A DNA stretch of 64,000 nucleotides, taken from assembly GCF_021018805.1 (NCBI RefSeq), contig NC_086248.1, forward strand, positions 95,813,239 through 95,877,238, in the 5' to 3' direction. Positions 60,811 through 64,000 of the stretch are shown here, one piece after another. Within the stretch, counting starts at the first letter, position 1. Each line of letters opens with the position of its first letter. Below the pieces are notes generated by a model. It saw only the letters and a list, made by a program, of their open reading frames with translations, was not told where the DNA came from and made no database searches. Source of the stretch: Prinia subflava (Eukaryota > Chordata > Aves > Passeriformes > Cisticolidae). The translations under genes and the position numbers were made by a program.

Positions 60811-63800
60811 ACTCCAACCCACCTGCCCTTGCCTACTGAAGGCATTTTTACTGAGCATTTTGAGTTGCCAGCCGACCTGGGCAGTGTCCAGCAGGCTGTG
60901 TTGGAGGAGATGGAGCACAGCTTGGCATTGGATGCAGGGAGGGTGCCCGAGGGAGCCGTGCAGTGGGAATGCTTGGCCACACCAAGCCGAGAACATCCCT
61001 GGGCTTGTGGAGCCAACACAGCCCTGCCTTCCAGAAAAGCTTGAATGTCTGCTGGAGAGCTGGCAGGCTGGAGCTGGCAGTGCTAATGGCAGGCCTAAAA
61101 ATACCTCCCCCTGGGAATCCAGAGTGCATGGCACTATCGTTAGGACTTCTCATTCCCAATGGAGTCATAAGGTGTTTTATCTATAAAAAACACCTGATCT
61201 CATGAAAGTTTTCAAAGAAATCTTCTGGCAGTTCCAGCTGCTACTAAAGTGCTTCAGATTAGGTTTCATACAGGATGTAAGTATAGCAATGCACAAACAA
61301 GCCCCAGCCCTTCCCATGGAAACAGCACCTGCAGGGTCCTGTGGTAAGTGCTGCCCTTCAGCAGCCCCAGCTTCTCACTCAGTTCCTGCACATACAATAC
61401 AAGCTGAGACTGCGGACTGTGGAAATACAACACAAAGCAAATTTTGGAAAGGTTGGGATGGAGCAGATAGAGTTTTGCACCTACAGCTGGTTACATTGTC
61501 TGGAAGCAGCCAAGCAGATTCCCCAGTGGACCTTTTTCTCCCTGTAGCTCACTGGAGAGCATAATGAGGAGCTGGAGATACTGAAAACATTGGGCACATG
61601 TTAAGTTAAAAAAATACCTTTTATCCTGCTCAATCAAGCAGTATTTTAGACACTGGGACTCAAAAACCTGGCCCTGTTTCCAATCCTGCCACTCATCTGC
61701 TGTCTCAAGTTGTGACTTGCTTTCCCACTGGTGACATTTCTCTTCTCTCTGGAAAGCCCTCGAGTGCTGATAAGAACATGCAATGAGAGCTAGCATGGTG
61801 CTAACTGGAACAAGTACCAGAAAGAAAGAAGAAAATATTCCTTTCATTACTATTTTGCCCTCTTGCTTCTAAGGCAACCTCATCTCACACATCTTGAAAA
61901 AGACGCAAAAAGGCTGAAGCCAAATTGTTGCCTTGATCTGCAGCTAAAATATTTAGTGGGAAAAACCCCCAGCTGTTTCAGGAGTGATTGCTGCTAACAT
62001 CTCAGTGAAGTCTAAAACAGTCCACCTCAAAAATACAAATTTATAATCATTTGGGCCTCAGGCAAAGCAGTCTAGAAAATTTGTAGCAGGAGCTGACAGA
62101 AAATGTCATGCTGCTCTGTGTAGGGAGAACAACTAAAAATAAAGTAATATCAAAGCTGAGACTACTGCGTCACGCTCTTTGGACATTGTTTTGATCTTTC
62201 AGTGCACCAAAAGTAAGGCTCATAAATTATAGATGTTTTTGGGAGCAGTATGTAAATACCACAAGACAGAAACAGGCTATTAGAGAGAATGCAAGAAATA
62301 AAGAAAGATGGAAATAAAATTGAGACAGCAGGGGAAACCAGGAAAATCTGTTCTTGGCTACAACTGTGTATACAGAGGGGTTTTAATTACAAGAAGTAGC
62401 TTTTTCTGTCAAATACAGCACTGTGTTGTCAATGACATCCCACCAACAAATACAAATACATGAGTCAATGCTCTGAAAAAAATGCAGGGCAGATTAATGT
62501 GTCATTATCTCCTACAGACCTCCAAAACCATGCAGGTGATCGGAGAAGATGAGATCTTGAAGCCTCCCTCTCTAGCACAGCTTTCACCTTCAGCATCATG
62601 ACCATCATTTCAGCACTAGGATCTTGTTTCAGAGGTGTCAAACTGCCACAGCTAAAATGTGCCCATATTTTTTTACATTATCAGCAACACTTTCAACCAT
62701 TTCCTGACTCAAGGAGGATGTATCTTGGCTCAGTCTGGAAGACAGCAAGGAGAAGGAAAATCAAACCAGAAACCAAGCGGTGACACTTTGGTACATGCAA
62801 GTGCTTTGACTCTTCATTTTGAGCACCACAAATGGAATGCCCAAACTGCTGATCTAAATCTACTCCCTGCCATTTCATCCAGCTAAAAATATTTGACAGT
62901 GACAAGAAAAAAAAAAAAAAAAAGGCACATAAAATTATGAGCTATCATCATTTAATAGCATTTTACTAAGTAACCTAGTAATGAAGAGTCCACATTGAAA
63001 AAAAATAAACTAAAAGCCCTTGGCTTCAAGAGAAGTAAGCAACTTGAAATAGTATCAAAACCCCAAGCTGTACACATGGCCAAGTGCAGAAGTTGTTAGC
63101 CAATAATACGAATTTAAATCTGAAATAACAGACAATTGAAAAAAAAATTAAATTTAACACTAAATAAAGGGAATTGGGTTTTTCTGAGGTTGCTAAGAAA
63201 GGAAAACAGTACAGAAAGAATGGAGCTATCTGTAAAACTAAGAAAATAGAAAAGTAGTTGATAGTTCTCTGCTACAGAAATAGGTAAAAGAGCACCGTCT
63301 CCTATCATATGGTGATGAAATACACTGTGTTATAAAAATAACAGGTGAAGGTTAATGAAAGCTAGTGTGGATTCAAGTTTTAGAAATAGTTGTCCAAAGA
63401 GTTGCTTAGACCACTGAAGCTGGATCTGGAAACCTCTGAAGCCCCAGGAGAGGGTGAGAACAGATATATTGTACCATAAAGGTACATTTTTGACCAAGAC
63501 AAGAGGTGGCTGTGTGGGGCTGGAACAGAGATCATGGTTCTTACCCTTCTGTGATAACTTCCCTCCTGGACCAAAGAATGACAACAGTACTGATCCACAT
63601 GGCACCCACCAAGTGGCTCTGGACCTGGGCAGACACCAGACCTCCAGCAGGCAGTAAAGGATCACTTCCAAACACAGGAGGGTTCTTGTGGCATTCTGAG
63701 CAAATGGGGCTCACCCAGTGTTATTTATCACTTCTTGTCAGCTGCAGCACAAATGAAATCACTCTTGATCCAGAGAGATCTGAGAGTCAGGAAGGAAGGA

Positions 63801-64000
63801 GGACAGGCAGTGATGGCTGCTGGCCTGAATTGCTGGTGAGCCAAGAACAATCTCCTGCTCTGGGAGAGGTGAGTGAGTGGCTCTGTACCCCTAAGGAAGG
63901 GACCCAGGCCACGCTCACAGGGAACCAGGCACTATTAGAAAAGGCTTATGTTGATGGCAATGATCAATCCACTGTGACTTACTGTGATCAGCATAATCAA
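60811..64000. other. Non-coding DNA, no gene recognised
   Basis: A GC-richer patch (60850-61130) gives overlapping frames on both strands with no recognisable domain. From 61.5 kb the sequence is AT-rich with frames up to about 118 codons. A 17-base A-run lies at 62907-62923. A good donor-like GAG/GTGAGT string occurs near 63866 without a recognised exon. Confidence 0.55.
62907..62923. repeat. A homopolymer run
   Basis: Seventeen consecutive A. I saw neither a parent gene nor a target-site duplication to suggest a processed retrocopy. Confidence 0.9.

Noticed and set aside
60441..61044. Two overlapping + strand frames (113 and 159 codons)
   Set aside because: They run antisense across the CR1 3' region, a common source of false gene calls in birds.
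62550..62925. Possible processed retrocopy ending in the 17-base A-run
   Set aside because: No parent gene recognised, no target-site duplication seen, and homopolymer runs are common.
1..64000. Prokaryotic operons, CRISPR arrays, insertion sequences, tRNA or rRNA genes, endogenous retrovirus genes
   Set aside because: No periodic repeat-spacer pattern, transposase, tRNA box pattern, rRNA sequence or retroviral protein motif was recognised on either strand.

Overview
The window looks like vertebrate, most likely bird, nuclear DNA with no recognisable protein-coding gene. The best evidence for origin is three fragments of the CR1 LINE, the dominant avian (and other reptile) retrotransposon, each ending in the family's characteristic 3' sequence. 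Other interspersed repeats are sparse, base composition is moderate with AT-rich stretches, and there is no bacterial-style gene packing, ribosome-binding-site pattern, CRISPR array or prokaryotic mobile element. Passerine versus other bird cannot be settled from this sequence alone.

Layout: 0-5 kb is unremarkable non-coding DNA except for a strong imperfect hairpin of about 40 bp at 755-837. About 4.77-5.11 kb is a TAAT-rich block that passes into a small CpG cluster and could be a regulatory element. 5-15 kb is non-coding, with a well-formed but unidentified candidate exon at 11603-11722. A perfect 43-bp tandem duplication lies at 15802-15889. 16-31 kb is non-coding, with enhancer-like AT-rich blocks near 21.2-21.5 and 27.5-27.9 kb and a long A-rich tract at 26.0 kb. 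31-38 kb holds another enhancer-like block (31.5 kb), a CR1 3' end (+ strand, 32968-33105), a GC-rich inverted-repeat cluster (34.1 kb) and a second CR1 (- strand, 37821-38123). 38-48 kb has a pair of identical octamer-like palindromes (38.8 kb), a block with a perfect POU octamer and a 10-bp dyad (41.8-42.1 kb), and possible MIR SINE relics. 47-64 kb is mostly featureless, with one more enhancer-like block (58.3-58.8 kb) and a third CR1 (- strand, 60444-60810).

The longest open frames (about 200 codons) have no recognisable domain, often overlap open frames on the other strand, and are about what chance gives in 64 kb. The most economical reading is a gene desert or a very large intron, possibly carrying distal enhancers. 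I found no sign of a new multi-gene system. The observation most worth testing is the hairpin at 755-837, followed by the candidate exon at 11603-11722. All conservation-type claims are inference, because no alignment could be run.
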